A model generated the notes under the pieces. It saw only the letters and a list, made by a program, of their open reading frames with translations. It did not search any database and was not told the origin of the DNA. From positions 55,201-119,200 of the forward strand of contig DATASX010000103.1 in NCBI GenBank assembly GCA_036269075.1: a DNA stretch of 64,000 nt. Direction: 5' to 3'. The DNA comes from Sporichthyaceae bacterium. GTDB taxonomy: Bacteria; Actinomycetota; Actinomycetes; Sporichthyales; Sporichthyaceae. Each line of letters opens with the position of its first letter. The first letter of the stretch is position 1. Below, in pieces: positions 24,926 through 33,586 of this stretch. The position numbers and the translations under genes were made by a program.

Positions 24926-25915
24926 TCAGCCGGCGTTGACCTTCGGCATGATCTCCTCGGCCAGCACCTTCAGGTCGTCCATGGTCTTGGCCGTGGGGAC
25001 GTCGTTGAACGGCGGCCAGAGCAGCGGCATGGTCATGCCCGCCTCCTTGTAGGCCTTGAGCCGGTCGGTGAGCTGACCGACGGTGCCGACCAGCAGGTTC
25101 GTGCCCTTACCGGCGTCGGCCTGGTCGACCTCGGCGTCGGTGATGACCATCCAGATCATGCTGCACATGTCGAAGTTGGCCGGGAAGTCGTGGCCCAACT
25201 CGTTGAGCTCGCGCCCGATCTCGGTCTTCCAGTGCTTGATCTGCTCCGGGGTGTCCTGGATGCCGATCCAGCCCTGCAGGCCGTACTTGGCGATCCGCTT
25301 GGCCGAGCGCTTCGGGTCCTTCAGACCGCTGAAGTAGATCGGCGGGCCCGGCTTCTGCAGGGGCTTGTGGCCGAAACCGCAGAGCTCGAAGTCGGCGAAC
25401 TCGCCGTGGTACTCGAACAGCTCGTTCTGCCAGACGCCCTGCATGATCTCGATGGTCTCCCGCACATGTGCGTGCCGGCGCGGGAAGATGTCGGTCGCGC
25501 TGGCCGCGGCGAACTCCTCGGGCATCCACCCGGAGCCGACGCCGACGTTGAGCCGGCCACCGGCGAGGTGGTCGATGGTGGCCAGCTCGGTCGCCAGCAC
25601 GCCCGGAGACCGGTACGGCGTGTCGATGATGCTCATGCCGATGCGGATCTTGCTGGTCTTCGCGGCGAGGTACGGGAGCAACGGGAAGCCCTGGAACCAC
25701 TCCCCGCGGGCCTGCACCGGCATGCCCTTGGGGAACTCGGTCATCATGCCGAAGGAGTGCTGCAGCTCCATTCGGTCGGACGCCTCTGGAACCACGATCC
25801 GGTCCAGCGTCCAGACGGAGTCGAAGTCCAGATCCTCCGCGAGCGCGGTGAGCTCATCAATCTCCTGGAGCGTCACCTTGGTGCGGAAGTTCGGAAGGTA
25901 GAGAGCGAGCTTCAT
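24926..25915 (-). CDS. LLM-class F420-dependent oxidoreductase
   Basis: 329 aa, start at 25915 with GAGGAGG 8 nt upstream. Family features are MKLALYLPNFRTKVTLQEIDELTALAEDLDF, ELATIDHLAGGRLNVGVGSGW (about 115-135) and EEFAAASATDIFPRR. The block PIYFSGLKDPKRSAKRIAKYGLQGW (about 190-214) is typical of TIGR03619-like F420 enzymes. It would use F420 with an unknown alcohol, ketone or terpenoid substrate. It is divergent from the acetoacetyl-CoA synthetase gene and stands next to the oxidative island, so a role in the same catabolic programme is plausible. Confidence 0.9.
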   Translation of the reverse strand: MKLALYLPNFRTKVTLQEIDELTALAEDLDFDSVWTLDRIVVPEASDRMELQHSFGMMTEFPKGMPVQARGEWFQGFPLLPYLAAKTSKIRIGMSIIDTPYRSPGVLATELATIDHLAGGRLNVGVGSGWMPEEFAAASATDIFPRRHAHVRETIEIMQGVWQNELFEYHGEFADFELCGFGHKPLQKPGPPIYFSGLKDPKRSAKRIAKYGLQGWIGIQDTPEQIKHWKTEIGRELNELGHDFPANFDMCSMIWMVITDAEVDQADAGKGTNLLVGTVGQLTDRLKAYKEAGMTMPLLWPPFNDVPTAKTMDDLKVLAEEIMPKVNAG

Positions 25916-26089
25916 TGCTGCGGCCTCCTCGAGGCGTCCTTGTCGCGTGGTCCCGTACTCCGTGGGCCCCACGCTACTTACGTTCCAGGCTCGGTCTATC
26001 ACGCCGAATTCTGGTGCACTGCCTCAGGCCCGGTCTCAAATCCGCGTTAACTGCGCAGACCGGCGGTCGCCGGCGGGCGTGGTCGTCCC

Positions 26090-26095
26090 TATCTT
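26090..26095 (+). promoter_or_regulatory. -10 box TATCTT, predicted leaderless start
   Basis: The box is exactly 6 nt before the ATG at 26102; no ribosome binding site lies between. Confidence 0.5.
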
Positions 26096-26101
26096 TCAGC
26101 C

Positions 26102-28081
26102 ATGACCGGTGACGTGACGCAGGCCAGCGAGACGCTCTGGAGTCCCTCGGCAGCTCGGATTGAGAGCTCGCCACTGCGCGAGTACCTCAGCTGGTTGGAG
26201 AAGCGGGAGGGCCGGGCGTTCCCTGATCACGACGCGCTGTGGGCCTGGTCGGTGGCGGACATCGATCGGTTCTGGGTGTCTCTGATCGACTACTACCGGA
26301 TCGGCTTCTCGCAACCGTGGACCGCGGTGCGCACCCCCGAGCCCATGCCCCACACCCGCTGGTTCCCCGGAGCTCGCCTGAACTGGGCCGAGCAGGCGCT
26401 GCGCACCGGGGACGACGACGCCACCGCGCTCGTGTGCGCGCAGGAGGGCGGCGGACCGCACCGCGAGATCAGCCGTGGGTCGCTGCGAGCCCAGGTGGCC
26501 GCGGCGGCCGGATGGCTGCGCCGGGCCGCCGTGCGCCCCGGTGACCGCGTGGCGGCGTACCTGCCGAACACCGAGCACGCCGTAATTGCGTCGCTGGCAG
26601 CGGCCGCGGTGGGCGCCGTGTGGGCGTGCTGCTCGCCCGATTTCGGCGCCGAGGGCACCATCGGACGCCTGGCGCAACTGGAGCCGACCGTGCTCATCGC
26701 GGTGGACGGCTACCACTGGAACGGCAAACACATCGACCGCGGCGAGGTTGTCGCGCAGTTGCGCGCCAACCTGCCGACGCTTCGGCACTTCGTGCACGTC
26801 CCCTACGCCTTCCACCGACCGCACCCGGACGGCTCGATCCCGTGGGACGACCTGCTGGCGCAGGAAGTGCCCGCCGAATTCGAGCAGGTCGAGTTCTCCC
26901 ACCCGTTGTGGGTGCTGTTCACCTCCGGCACGACCGGGTTGCCCAAGGGCCTGGTGCACAGCCACGGCGGGATCACGCTGCAGGCCTTCCAATGGGCCGG
27001 CCTCTACGCCGGCCTGCGCGAGGGTGAGCGGATGTTCAGCTACACCTCGACCGGCTGGGCGCTGTGGAACATCCAACTGGACGCCCTCACCCAGGGCGCG
27101 AGCCTGGTCCTCTACGAGGGCGCGCCCAACTTCCCTCCCGGCTCGATCTGGGAAGTCGCCGCCCGTACCGGGGCGCAGGTCATGCTGCTCGGCGCCGCGG
27201 TGGTCACCACGATCGCCAACACCGGGATCTCTCCCCGGTCGCAGTGGGACCTGTCGGCGCTGCGGCATCTGTCGGTCAGCGGGTCGGCGTTGCCCTCGGC
27301 CGGCTATCACTGGGTGCTGGAGCACATCGGCCCGGACGTGCGGATCGACTCGACGTCCGGCGGCACCGACATCTCCGGATCCTTCGTCGGCGCGAACGAA
27401 TACGCCCCGGTCCTCCTCGGCCGCATCAGCGGCAAGGTGGCCGGCGTGGATTGCGCGGCCTGGGACGAGGACGGCAAAGAGGTCGTCGATCAGGTCGGTG
27501 ACCTGGTGATCAAGCAGCCGATGCCCTCGATGCCGGTGTACCTGTGGAACGACCCAGATGCCGTCCGCTACATGGAATCCTACTTCGACGCCTGGCCCGG
27601 CGTGTGGCGGCACGGCGACTGGGTGACGATGCACTCCGACGGCAGCGTCTCGGTCCACGGGCGCTCGGACTCGACGCTGAATCGGCAGGGCGTTCGGCTG
27701 GGCAGCAGCGACTTCTACGACGTCCTGGAGACGATGCCGGAAATCGTCGAGACGCTGATCATCGGCCTCGACCTGCCCGACGACGGCTACTGGCTCGGCC
27801 TGTTCGTCGTCCCCGCGGAGGGACATCAGCTCGACGAGGAGCTCAAGCAGAAGATCGTCACCACGTTGCGGAGCCGACTGACGGCCCGTCACGTCCCCGA
27901 CGAGATCGTCGAGGCGCCTGCGGTGCCGCACACCTTGAGCGGCAAACGGCTCGAGGTCCCCATCAAGAAGCTGCTGCGCGGGACGCCGTTGGAGAAGGCC
28001 GCGAACATTGCCTCGGTCGACAGCCCCGAGGCCCTGCGCTGGTACGCGAAGTTCGCGGCCGACCGGCTCGCGAAGAGCTGA
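26102..28081 (+). CDS. Acetoacetyl-CoA synthetase
   Basis: 659 aa adenylate-forming enzyme that activates acetoacetate (or a related beta-keto acid) with ATP and CoA. The N-terminal domain (SPLREYLSWLEKREG, HTRWFPGARLNWAEQ) is diagnostic for the AACS subfamily. The ATP P-loop is TSGTTGLPKGLVHSHGG (about 273-289). SGGTDISG near 420 and GRSDSTLNRQGVRLGSSDFY (about 520) are core motifs, and the catalytic Lys is in LSGKRLEVPIKKLL (about 613). It could salvage the acetoacetate released by BKACE-type cleavage or ketogenic degradation. It is followed by its own MarR-type neighbour. Confidence 0.94.
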   Translation: MTGDVTQASETLWSPSAARIESSPLREYLSWLEKREGRAFPDHDALWAWSVADIDRFWVSLIDYYRIGFSQPWTAVRTPEPMPHTRWFPGARLNWAEQALRTGDDDATALVCAQEGGGPHREISRGSLRAQVAAAAGWLRRAAVRPGDRVAAYLPNTEHAVIASLAAAAVGAVWACCSPDFGAEGTIGRLAQLEPTVLIAVDGYHWNGKHIDRGEVVAQLRANLPTLRHFVHVPYAFHRPHPDGSIPWDDLLAQEVPAEFEQVEFSHPLWVLFTSGTTGLPKGLVHSHGGITLQAFQWAGLYAGLREGERMFSYTSTGWALWNIQLDALTQGASLVLYEGAPNFPPGSIWEVAARTGAQVMLLGAAVVTTIANTGISPRSQWDLSALRHLSVSGSALPSAGYHWVLEHIGPDVRIDSTSGGTDISGSFVGANEYAPVLLGRISGKVAGVDCAAWDEDGKEVVDQVGDLVIKQPMPSMPVYLWNDPDAVRYMESYFDAWPGVWRHGDWVTMHSDGSVSVHGRSDSTLNRQGVRLGSSDFYDVLETMPEIVETLIIGLDLPDDGYWLGLFVVPAEGHQLDEELKQKIVTTLRSRLTARHVPDEIVEAPAVPHTLSGKRLEVPIKKLLRGTPLEKAANIASVDSPEALRWYAKFAADRLAKS

Positions 28082-28093
28082 TCAGCAGCCAGA

Positions 28094-28122
28094 TGGACAG
28101 CTGTACCTGTGCAGGCTAGCCT
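28094..28122 (+). promoter_or_regulatory. MarR gene promoter TGGACA-N17-TAGCCT
   Basis: -35 TGGACA at 28094-28099, a 17-nt spacer and -10 TAGCCT at 28117-28122. The start codon is 8 nt after the -10, so the transcript should be leaderless or nearly so. Confidence 0.6.
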
Positions 28123-28126
28123 GCAC
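28109..28126. promoter_or_regulatory. 18-bp perfect palindromic operator over the MarR promoter
   Basis: GTGCAGGCTAGCCTGCAC covers the -10 box and ends 4 nt before the MarR start codon. It is very probably an autorepression site. Confidence 0.7.
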
Positions 28127-28130
28127 GCTC

Positions 28131-28559
28131 GTGTCAAGTCGCTCGCAGGCAACCGCTCGGGAGATCACCGCGGTCGTGTCCCGGATCCAGCGACGACTGC
28201 GCGAGGTCAGCCACCTCGAGACGATCACCCCGTCGATGGCCTCAGTCCTCGACCGCCTCGACAAGGAAGGCCCCGTCTCCACCAGCGATCTCGCGCGGGC
28301 CGAACGAGTCCGCCCGCAGTCAATGGCCGCGACGATCGCCGCGCTGGAGAAGGGCGGGTTCATCGAACGCCGCCCGGACCCGCATGACAGCCGACGCCAG
28401 TTCATCGCGCTGACCAGCGAGACGGGCGCCGCGATCCAGGTGCGGCGCCAGGCCCGCAGCGACTGGCTGGCCACCACGCTGGACAAGCACTTCACAGCTG
28501 CCGAACGGGCCGAGATCGCCAAGGCCGTTCGACTGCTGGCTCGGCTCGCCGAACACTGA
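28131..28559 (+). CDS. MarR-family transcriptional regulator
   Basis: 142 aa from GTG, placed just after a complete promoter. The winged HTH is VSTSDLARAERVRPQSMAATIAALEKGGFIER (about 46-78), and the wing RRPDPHDSRRQFIALTS has the conserved Asp-x-Arg pair. It lies in the same direction as acetoacetyl-CoA synthetase, 50 nt away but with its own promoter. Likely targets are itself and one of the flanking catabolic genes. Confidence 0.92.
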   Translation: MSSRSQATAREITAVVSRIQRRLREVSHLETITPSMASVLDRLDKEGPVSTSDLARAERVRPQSMAATIAALEKGGFIERRPDPHDSRRQFIALTSETGAAIQVRRQARSDWLATTLDKHFTAAERAEIAKAVRLLARLAEH

Positions 28560-28560
28560 A

Positions 28561-29403
28561 TCAGTAGATCGACCGAGCCGGACCGAGTAGGCCGATCTCG
28601 GCGACCTGACCACTGATCAGGCCCCGGTCGAGCACCAGATAAAGCATCGTCCGCGTGACGTCCTCGGTCTCGAGGTAGCGCACGCCGTTCAGCCCGTAGT
28701 TCAGGTCGTCGAGGCGCTTGCGGAACTGCTCCTCGGTCACCGGCTTCGGCAGGTCGGGGCAGAAGACATCGTAGGTAGGTTGGTTGAAGAACAGGTCGGT
28801 GCCGACCGCACCCGGGCAGATCGCGTTGACCGTGATGCCGAAGTCCGCCAGCTCCAACGCCGCCGTCTTGACCAACCCGATCACGCCCCACTTGGCCGCG
28901 ATGTAGTGCGCCAGGTTCGGCGCGGTCTGCCGCGCGCCCATCGACGAGGTCGCCACGATGCGACCGAAGCGTTGGACCTTCATCTGCGGGATGACGGCCC
29001 GGATCGCCTTGAAGATCCCGTTCAGATTGGTGTCGACGACCGTGTCCCAGAGCTCGTCGGTGGTGTTCTCCACCGTCGAGAAATCGACGATGCCGTGGTT
29101 GGCCAGCAGGATGTCGAGCCGGCCGAACTCCTCGACCGTGCGAGACACTGCCGCGTTGACCGCGACGGTGTCTCGGGCGTCGACCTCCAGGCCCAACGCG
29201 CGGACGCCCAGCTCCTCGACGAGTTTCACCGTCTCGGCCAGCTGATCGGGCGTCGCCATCGGGTAACCCAGCCCCGGCACGTCAGCCGCGATGTCGGTGA
29301 CGACTACGTCGCAGCCCTCCCGCGCCAGCGCGAGGGCGTGCGAGCGGCCCTGGCCACGGGCCCCGCCGGTGATGAATGCGACCCTGCCCGCGAGCTGGCC
29401 CAT
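28561..29403 (-). CDS. Mycofactocin-coupled SDR oxidoreductase
   Basis: 280 aa. The Rossmann motif reads GRVAFITGGARGQGRSHALAL; ARGQGRSHA is the signature of mycofactocin-coupled SDRs (TIGR03971), which hold NAD(H) non-exchangeably and pass electrons to mycofactocin. The catalytic residues are Ser in ATSSMGAR and Tyr-x3-Lys in HYIAAKWG (about 165-172); NHGIV replaces the usual NNAG. The family's extended insertion with FCPDLPKPVTEEQF is present. It likely oxidises an alcohol in the pathway formed by the downstream amidohydrolase, aldehyde dehydrogenases and P450. The start is 3 nt after the amidohydrolase stop. Confidence 0.92.
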   Translation of the reverse strand: MGQLAGRVAFITGGARGQGRSHALALAREGCDVVVTDIAADVPGLGYPMATPDQLAETVKLVEELGVRALGLEVDARDTVAVNAAVSRTVEEFGRLDILLANHGIVDFSTVENTTDELWDTVVDTNLNGIFKAIRAVIPQMKVQRFGRIVATSSMGARQTAPNLAHYIAAKWGVIGLVKTAALELADFGITVNAICPGAVGTDLFFNQPTYDVFCPDLPKPVTEEQFRKRLDDLNYGLNGVRYLETEDVTRTMLYLVLDRGLISGQVAEIGLLGPARSIY

Positions 29404-29406
29404 GCC

Positions 29407-30642
29407 TCAGACCTCGATCTTGTACAGCTTGGCGGCGTTGTCCTGCACGATCTTGCGAACCACGGCCGGGTCGAGCTTCGCGAGCTTCTGCTCGGAGCGC
29501 TCAACCGGATTCGGGTAGAGACTGGTCGGGTGCGGGAAGTCGGTTTCCCACAGCACGTTGTCTGCCCCGATGCGGTCGAGCAGCGCCAGGGGGCCGGCGT
29601 CCTCGAACCAGAACGTGCCGTAGACGCCCATCTGGAACAGTTCCTTGGCCGGCGGCAGCTCCGGTTCCTCCCCGCCGGGGAATTCCTCGCGGTACTCGTA
29701 GTCGATCCGCTCGAGCACGTAAGGGATCCAGCCGATGCCGGACTCGACGCTGACCCAGTTCAGCTTCGGGAACTTGATCAGCAGATCGGAGGCGCACAGG
29801 TTCGAGATGAACCGGCTGTTCGACAGCTCCGTCTGGATGGAGCGGACCGGCTTGGCGGCGCGCTCCGGCAGCGACGGCCAAGCCGCCCCGCCCTGTTCGC
29901 CCTTCCAGTTGCGGGCGCCGATGTGGATGTTGATCGGTAGTTCGAGGTCCTCGAGGACCTCGTAGAGGGGGTACCAGTGCTCCTGGCCCAGGTCGGGCAG
30001 GCCACCGAGGTGCGGCTCGCCGGCCATCAGCACGCCGGACAGCCCGATGTCCCTGGCCCGCTTGGCTTCCGCGATCGATTGCTCGATGTCCCAGAACGGC
30101 AACATGGCCTGGGGCAGCAGGCGCTCGGAGCCCTCGGCCTGCCACTCGCGCATCGCGTCGTTGTAGATCTGGCAGATCACGTAGGACAGGTCGCGGTCCA
30201 GGTCCTGCACCATCGCCGGGGCGGCGAAGCCCATGATATTCGGGTAGACGATCTGGGCGTAGATGCCCATCTCGTCCAGCAGGTCCACCCGCGGCTTGGC
30301 CTCGACGGCGGCGCGGTGGATGTCCTCCTTGGCGGCGCCGATCCGGCCGTCGGCCAGCTCCATGTTGGCGCCGTAGTACGGGATCTTCTCCCCGGCCTTG
30401 TTCACGAACGCGATCGAGTTGTTGCGGCTCAGCTTGCGGCCGTCGACGAACCAGTAGCTCTCGCCGTCCGTGTCGAAGCGGGTCTGCGGCACCCGGTCGG
30501 CGAACTTGGCCGGGGTGCGGGAGGTCCACAGGTCCTCGGCCTCGGTGATGTGGGAGTCGGCGTCGATGAGCTTCAGCCCGGCGAACGGGCCGCTCTCACG
30601 CGGCTTGAACGTCGAGTCAGGCAAGGAAGTTCCCTTCGTCAT
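29407..30642 (-). CDS. Amidohydrolase-2 family metal-dependent hydrolase/decarboxylase
   Basis: 411 aa, PF04909-like. The metal-binding start is LKLIDADSHITEAEDLW (about 24-40), INIHIGAR (about 235) gives the next His, and the conserved acidic end is WETDFPHPTSLYP (about 365). Family members hydrolyse amides or decarboxylate aromatic and ketoacid substrates. The ATG at 30642 overlaps the ALDH gene by 26 nt. A TTG at 30624 with AAGGGA 6 nt upstream would shorten it by six residues and may be the real start. It sits between the ALDH and the SDR in one operon. Confidence 0.88.
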   Translation of the reverse strand: MTKGTSLPDSTFKPRESGPFAGLKLIDADSHITEAEDLWTSRTPAKFADRVPQTRFDTDGESYWFVDGRKLSRNNSIAFVNKAGEKIPYYGANMELADGRIGAAKEDIHRAAVEAKPRVDLLDEMGIYAQIVYPNIMGFAAPAMVQDLDRDLSYVICQIYNDAMREWQAEGSERLLPQAMLPFWDIEQSIAEAKRARDIGLSGVLMAGEPHLGGLPDLGQEHWYPLYEVLEDLELPINIHIGARNWKGEQGGAAWPSLPERAAKPVRSIQTELSNSRFISNLCASDLLIKFPKLNWVSVESGIGWIPYVLERIDYEYREEFPGGEEPELPPAKELFQMGVYGTFWFEDAGPLALLDRIGADNVLWETDFPHPTSLYPNPVERSEQKLAKLDPAVVRKIVQDNAAKLYKIEV

Positions 30643-32113
30643 TCACCTTGATCACCTTGCTGGTGGCCCATTCCCGGAAGCCCTCGATGCCCATCTCCCG
30701 GCCGAACCCGGAACGCTTGAACCCGCCGAAAGGCTGGCCGAGGACGCCGCCGCTGGAGTTCGTCGTGACACTGCCGGCTCGGACGCGTCGGGCGACACTG
30801 CGGGCCAGGTTGTTGTCGTTCGTGTAAACCGCCGCGGCCAAGCCGTACTGCGAGTCGTTGGCCATTCGAATCGCGTCGTCGATGTCGTCGTAGGTGATGA
30901 CGGTGAACACCGGACCGAACACCTCCTCCTGCGCGACCGTGTGTTCGTTCCGCACGTTCGTGAGCAGTGTGGGCTCGAAGAACCAGCCCTTGTCCAGACC
31001 GGCCGGGCGCTTTCCGCCGTAGGCGATCTCCGCACCTTCCTTCAGCGCGATCTCCACGAACTGCTCGCAGCGCGTCCGGGTGCGCTCGACCGCGACCGGA
31101 CCGAAGTCGGTGGTCGGGTCCATCGCGTCGCCGATCTTCAAGCTGCCGAACACACCGGCCAGCGCGCCGACGATCTCGTCGTGGCGTTGGCGCGAGACCA
31201 ACAAGCGGGTGATCGCCACGCAGACCTGGCCCTGGAACGGAATCAGGCCCGGCAGCAACGCCCCGATCAGCTGCGGCAGCGGGATGTCGTCGGCGACGAT
31301 GCCCGCCGACTTGCCGCCCAGCTCGAGGGTGGTCTTGACGATGCGATCCGCCGTGCTGTGCAGGATCTTCGACCCGACAGTCGTGCCACCGGTGAAGCTG
31401 ACCAGGTCCACCCCGGGGTGCTCGACCAGGTACTGGCTGGCGTCGGCGCCGGCGGGCAGCACGTTGATCACACCGGCCGGCAGGGCGGCCTCGGCAGCCG
31501 CCTGCGCGATGAACTGCGCGACCAGGCGGGTCTCGACCGGGAGCTTCAGGACGACGGTGTTGCCCGAGAGCAACGCCGGCAGCACCTTCATGCCCAGGTA
31601 GGCCAACGGGCCGTTGTAGGTGAGGATCGTGACCGCGACGCCGAACGGCTCGCGCACGATCGTCACCTGCCCGGCGAAGCCGGTGCGCTCCTCGCTCTCC
31701 GGCAGCAGCGCCGCGGTGGCGTAGGCGTCGTCGTACAGCACCGGAGCGACGATTCCGTTGATGGCGTCACGGAAAGCCTTGGTCGGGCCGCACTCGGCGC
31801 CCCAGGCATCGCCGATCTGGTCCTTGCGCGCGAGCAGCGCGTCGGTGAACGGACGTAGCTTCGCGGCTCGCGCGGCCACCGTCAGGTTCGACCAGACACC
31901 ACTGTCGAACGCCAGCCGCGCCGCGGACACCGCCCGGTCGACGTCCTCGAACGAGACTTCAGGCAGCGCGGCGAGGACCGCTTCGTTGCTCGGGTTCACG
32001 ACCGAGAACAAGCCGTCGCCGGCCGCGGGAACCCAACGGCCACCGATGAAGAACTCGCCGGCATGGGGAATCGCGAGGTCGAGCCCCGCGATGCTCTGGG
32101 AAACGCCAGTCAC
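30617..32113 (-). CDS. Aldehyde dehydrogenase (NAD(P)-dependent)
   Basis: 498 aa from GTG with GGAAGG 7 nt upstream. Conserved elements are ILTYNGPLAYLGMKVLPAL (Asn oxyanion residue, about 165), TLELGGKSAG (general-base Glu, about 262) and the catalytic Cys in FQGQVCVAITR (about 295). EEVFGPVFTVITYD and GGFKRSGFGREMG are near the end. It would oxidise the aldehyde made by the neighbouring mycofactocin-coupled SDR. It is the second gene of the operon P450, ALDH, amidohydrolase, SDR. Confidence 0.93.
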   Translation of the reverse strand: MTGVSQSIAGLDLAIPHAGEFFIGGRWVPAAGDGLFSVVNPSNEAVLAALPEVSFEDVDRAVSAARLAFDSGVWSNLTVAARAAKLRPFTDALLARKDQIGDAWGAECGPTKAFRDAINGIVAPVLYDDAYATAALLPESEERTGFAGQVTIVREPFGVAVTILTYNGPLAYLGMKVLPALLSGNTVVLKLPVETRLVAQFIAQAAAEAALPAGVINVLPAGADASQYLVEHPGVDLVSFTGGTTVGSKILHSTADRIVKTTLELGGKSAGIVADDIPLPQLIGALLPGLIPFQGQVCVAITRLLVSRQRHDEIVGALAGVFGSLKIGDAMDPTTDFGPVAVERTRTRCEQFVEIALKEGAEIAYGGKRPAGLDKGWFFEPTLLTNVRNEHTVAQEEVFGPVFTVITYDDIDDAIRMANDSQYGLAAAVYTNDNNLARSVARRVRAGSVTTNSSGGVLGQPFGGFKRSGFGREMGIEGFREWATSKVIKVNDEGNFLA

Positions 32114-32149
32114 TGCCTTACCTTCCTGCGAAGCGGAAACCCGGTGGGC

Positions 32150-33469
32150 TCAGCGGTCCAGGACGACCCAGTACTGCAGGTAGCGCGGGATGTCGCCGAT
32201 GAGGAACTTGCTCATGTCCTTCTTGAGGGTCACCGGCTCACGCTCCGGATCCGGGCGGACGCCGAGGCTCATCAGCTTGCGCAGCAGTTCCAGGTGCGCG
32301 CCGCCCTTGCCCTCGTGGCCGACGACCACACGCAGGCCGTAGCACTGATGCGATCCGATGCCGAAGCCGACGCCGTAGCGGGGCGAGCCGTCTGTCGGGT
32401 CGGGCCGGTGGGGATTGAAGTCGGCAGCGTCGGCGCCGAAGATCTCCGGGTCGCGGTTGGCCAGCACGTACTCGATGTGCAGTTCCTGGTTGGGGTAGAC
32501 CTTCTCGCCGGTGCAGAGGGTGTTCTCCTCCAGCGACAGCCTGGTCTGGTACGGCGCGAACGGTGCCCGCATCCGGATGATCTCCTGCAGGCTGTGCAGC
32601 AGGAACGACGCGTCGGTCGCCAGCGCCAGGTCCTCGGGGTGCTCGGCGAACCACGGCTGCAGCAGGTCGACGGTGTGAATGATCGACTGGGTGCTGGTGC
32701 CGACTGACGCGGCGAACAGCAGGGTCGACTCCACGACGAGCTTGTGGTCGTCCAGCCACTCCGGGCAGACGCCTGCGGCGGCGAACTTCAGCAGGCTGTC
32801 CGGCACGTCTTCCTCGGCGATCTCGCCGGCGTCGATGCGTTTGCGCTGGTCGTGATGCCACTGCAACGACGGGGCGAAGAACTCCTCGATGTATTGCGCC
32901 TTGGCGGCGAGCGCGCGGGCGTTCACCGCGTCGCGGTCCTCGAGGTAGCCGGAGCTGGTGCCGGCGGCGAGCGGACCGGTGAACGAGGCCAGCCGCGCGA
33001 TGCGCTCGTCGGTGTCCAGGCCGGTGAAGCCGATCAGCTTGGCGGTGAAGTGGATGAAGACCTTCTCGAGGAACTCGACGAGGTCGACGCGGTACGCGCC
33101 GTCCGCGTCGGACCCGGAAAGGCGGGCGGCGAGCAGTCGGTCGGCCTCGGGAAGGATGATGTCCTCGCGGATGTGCGACAGCGCGTCGGCGCGGACCAGC
33201 GGGTTCAGCGCCTTGCGGCGGTTGCGGTGCGACGGGCCCTCGACGTACATCATCGAGGCGCCGAGGAACTCCCGGACATTGATCTCACCGTTGACCGGGT
33301 CTTCCTTGGCGTTCGCGAACAGGTACGGGTCGTGCGTGACGGCGGTGCGTGAGCGCAGCAAGCGGCCGATGTCCCCGATGGTGTTCACCCGGGCGAACGG
33401 GCACCTCCCGCCGTCCGCAGGCGCCTCCGGCGCCTGCGCGGGCACCGACGTCTCGGTCGTGGGCGGCAT
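32150..33469 (-). CDS. Cytochrome P450 monooxygenase
   Basis: 439 aa soluble bacterial P450, start supported by GAGGGGAG 8 nt upstream. The K-helix ExxR is LQEIIRMR (about 290) and the haem loop FGIGSHQCYG (about 370) contains the Cys ligand. The I-helix segment FAASVGTSTQSI (about 250) lacks the usual acidic residue before Thr. It presumably hydroxylates a hydrophobic compound that the following dehydrogenases oxidise further. No ferredoxin gene is adjacent, so redox partners must be encoded elsewhere. It is divergent from a second ALDH gene. Confidence 0.94.
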   Translation of the reverse strand: MPPTTETSVPAQAPEAPADGGRCPFARVNTIGDIGRLLRSRTAVTHDPYLFANAKEDPVNGEINVREFLGASMMYVEGPSHRNRRKALNPLVRADALSHIREDIILPEADRLLAARLSGSDADGAYRVDLVEFLEKVFIHFTAKLIGFTGLDTDERIARLASFTGPLAAGTSSGYLEDRDAVNARALAAKAQYIEEFFAPSLQWHHDQRKRIDAGEIAEEDVPDSLLKFAAAGVCPEWLDDHKLVVESTLLFAASVGTSTQSIIHTVDLLQPWFAEHPEDLALATDASFLLHSLQEIIRMRAPFAPYQTRLSLEENTLCTGEKVYPNQELHIEYVLANRDPEIFGADAADFNPHRPDPTDGSPRYGVGFGIGSHQCYGLRVVVGHEGKGGAHLELLRKLMSLGVRPDPEREPVTLKKDMSKFLIGDIPRYLQYWVVLDR

Positions 33470-33522
33470 GCGGGTCGCTCCCCTCGAACGCGGAAGATCT
33501 ACAGTCTGGGCTGGATAGTTCG

Positions 33523-33556
33523 TAGTGTCACTATGTCAGTCAACAAGCGAGTTGAC
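33523..33556. promoter_or_regulatory. Two inverted repeats in the P450/ALDH divergent region
   Basis: TAGTG-T-CACTA at 33523-33533 and GTCAAC-N6-GTTGAC at 33539-33556 lie back to back. They are likely operators controlling both divergent genes, and they argue that ALDH translation begins downstream at 33587. Confidence 0.55.
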
Positions 33557-33586
33557 AACGCCCGCATCGACGGGAAGGCTGCGAAC

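Noticed and set aside
23884..26102. The two LLM genes as a two-component luciferase-like pair
   Set aside because: They are convergent, separated by a strong terminator and only distantly alike, with no reductase partner.
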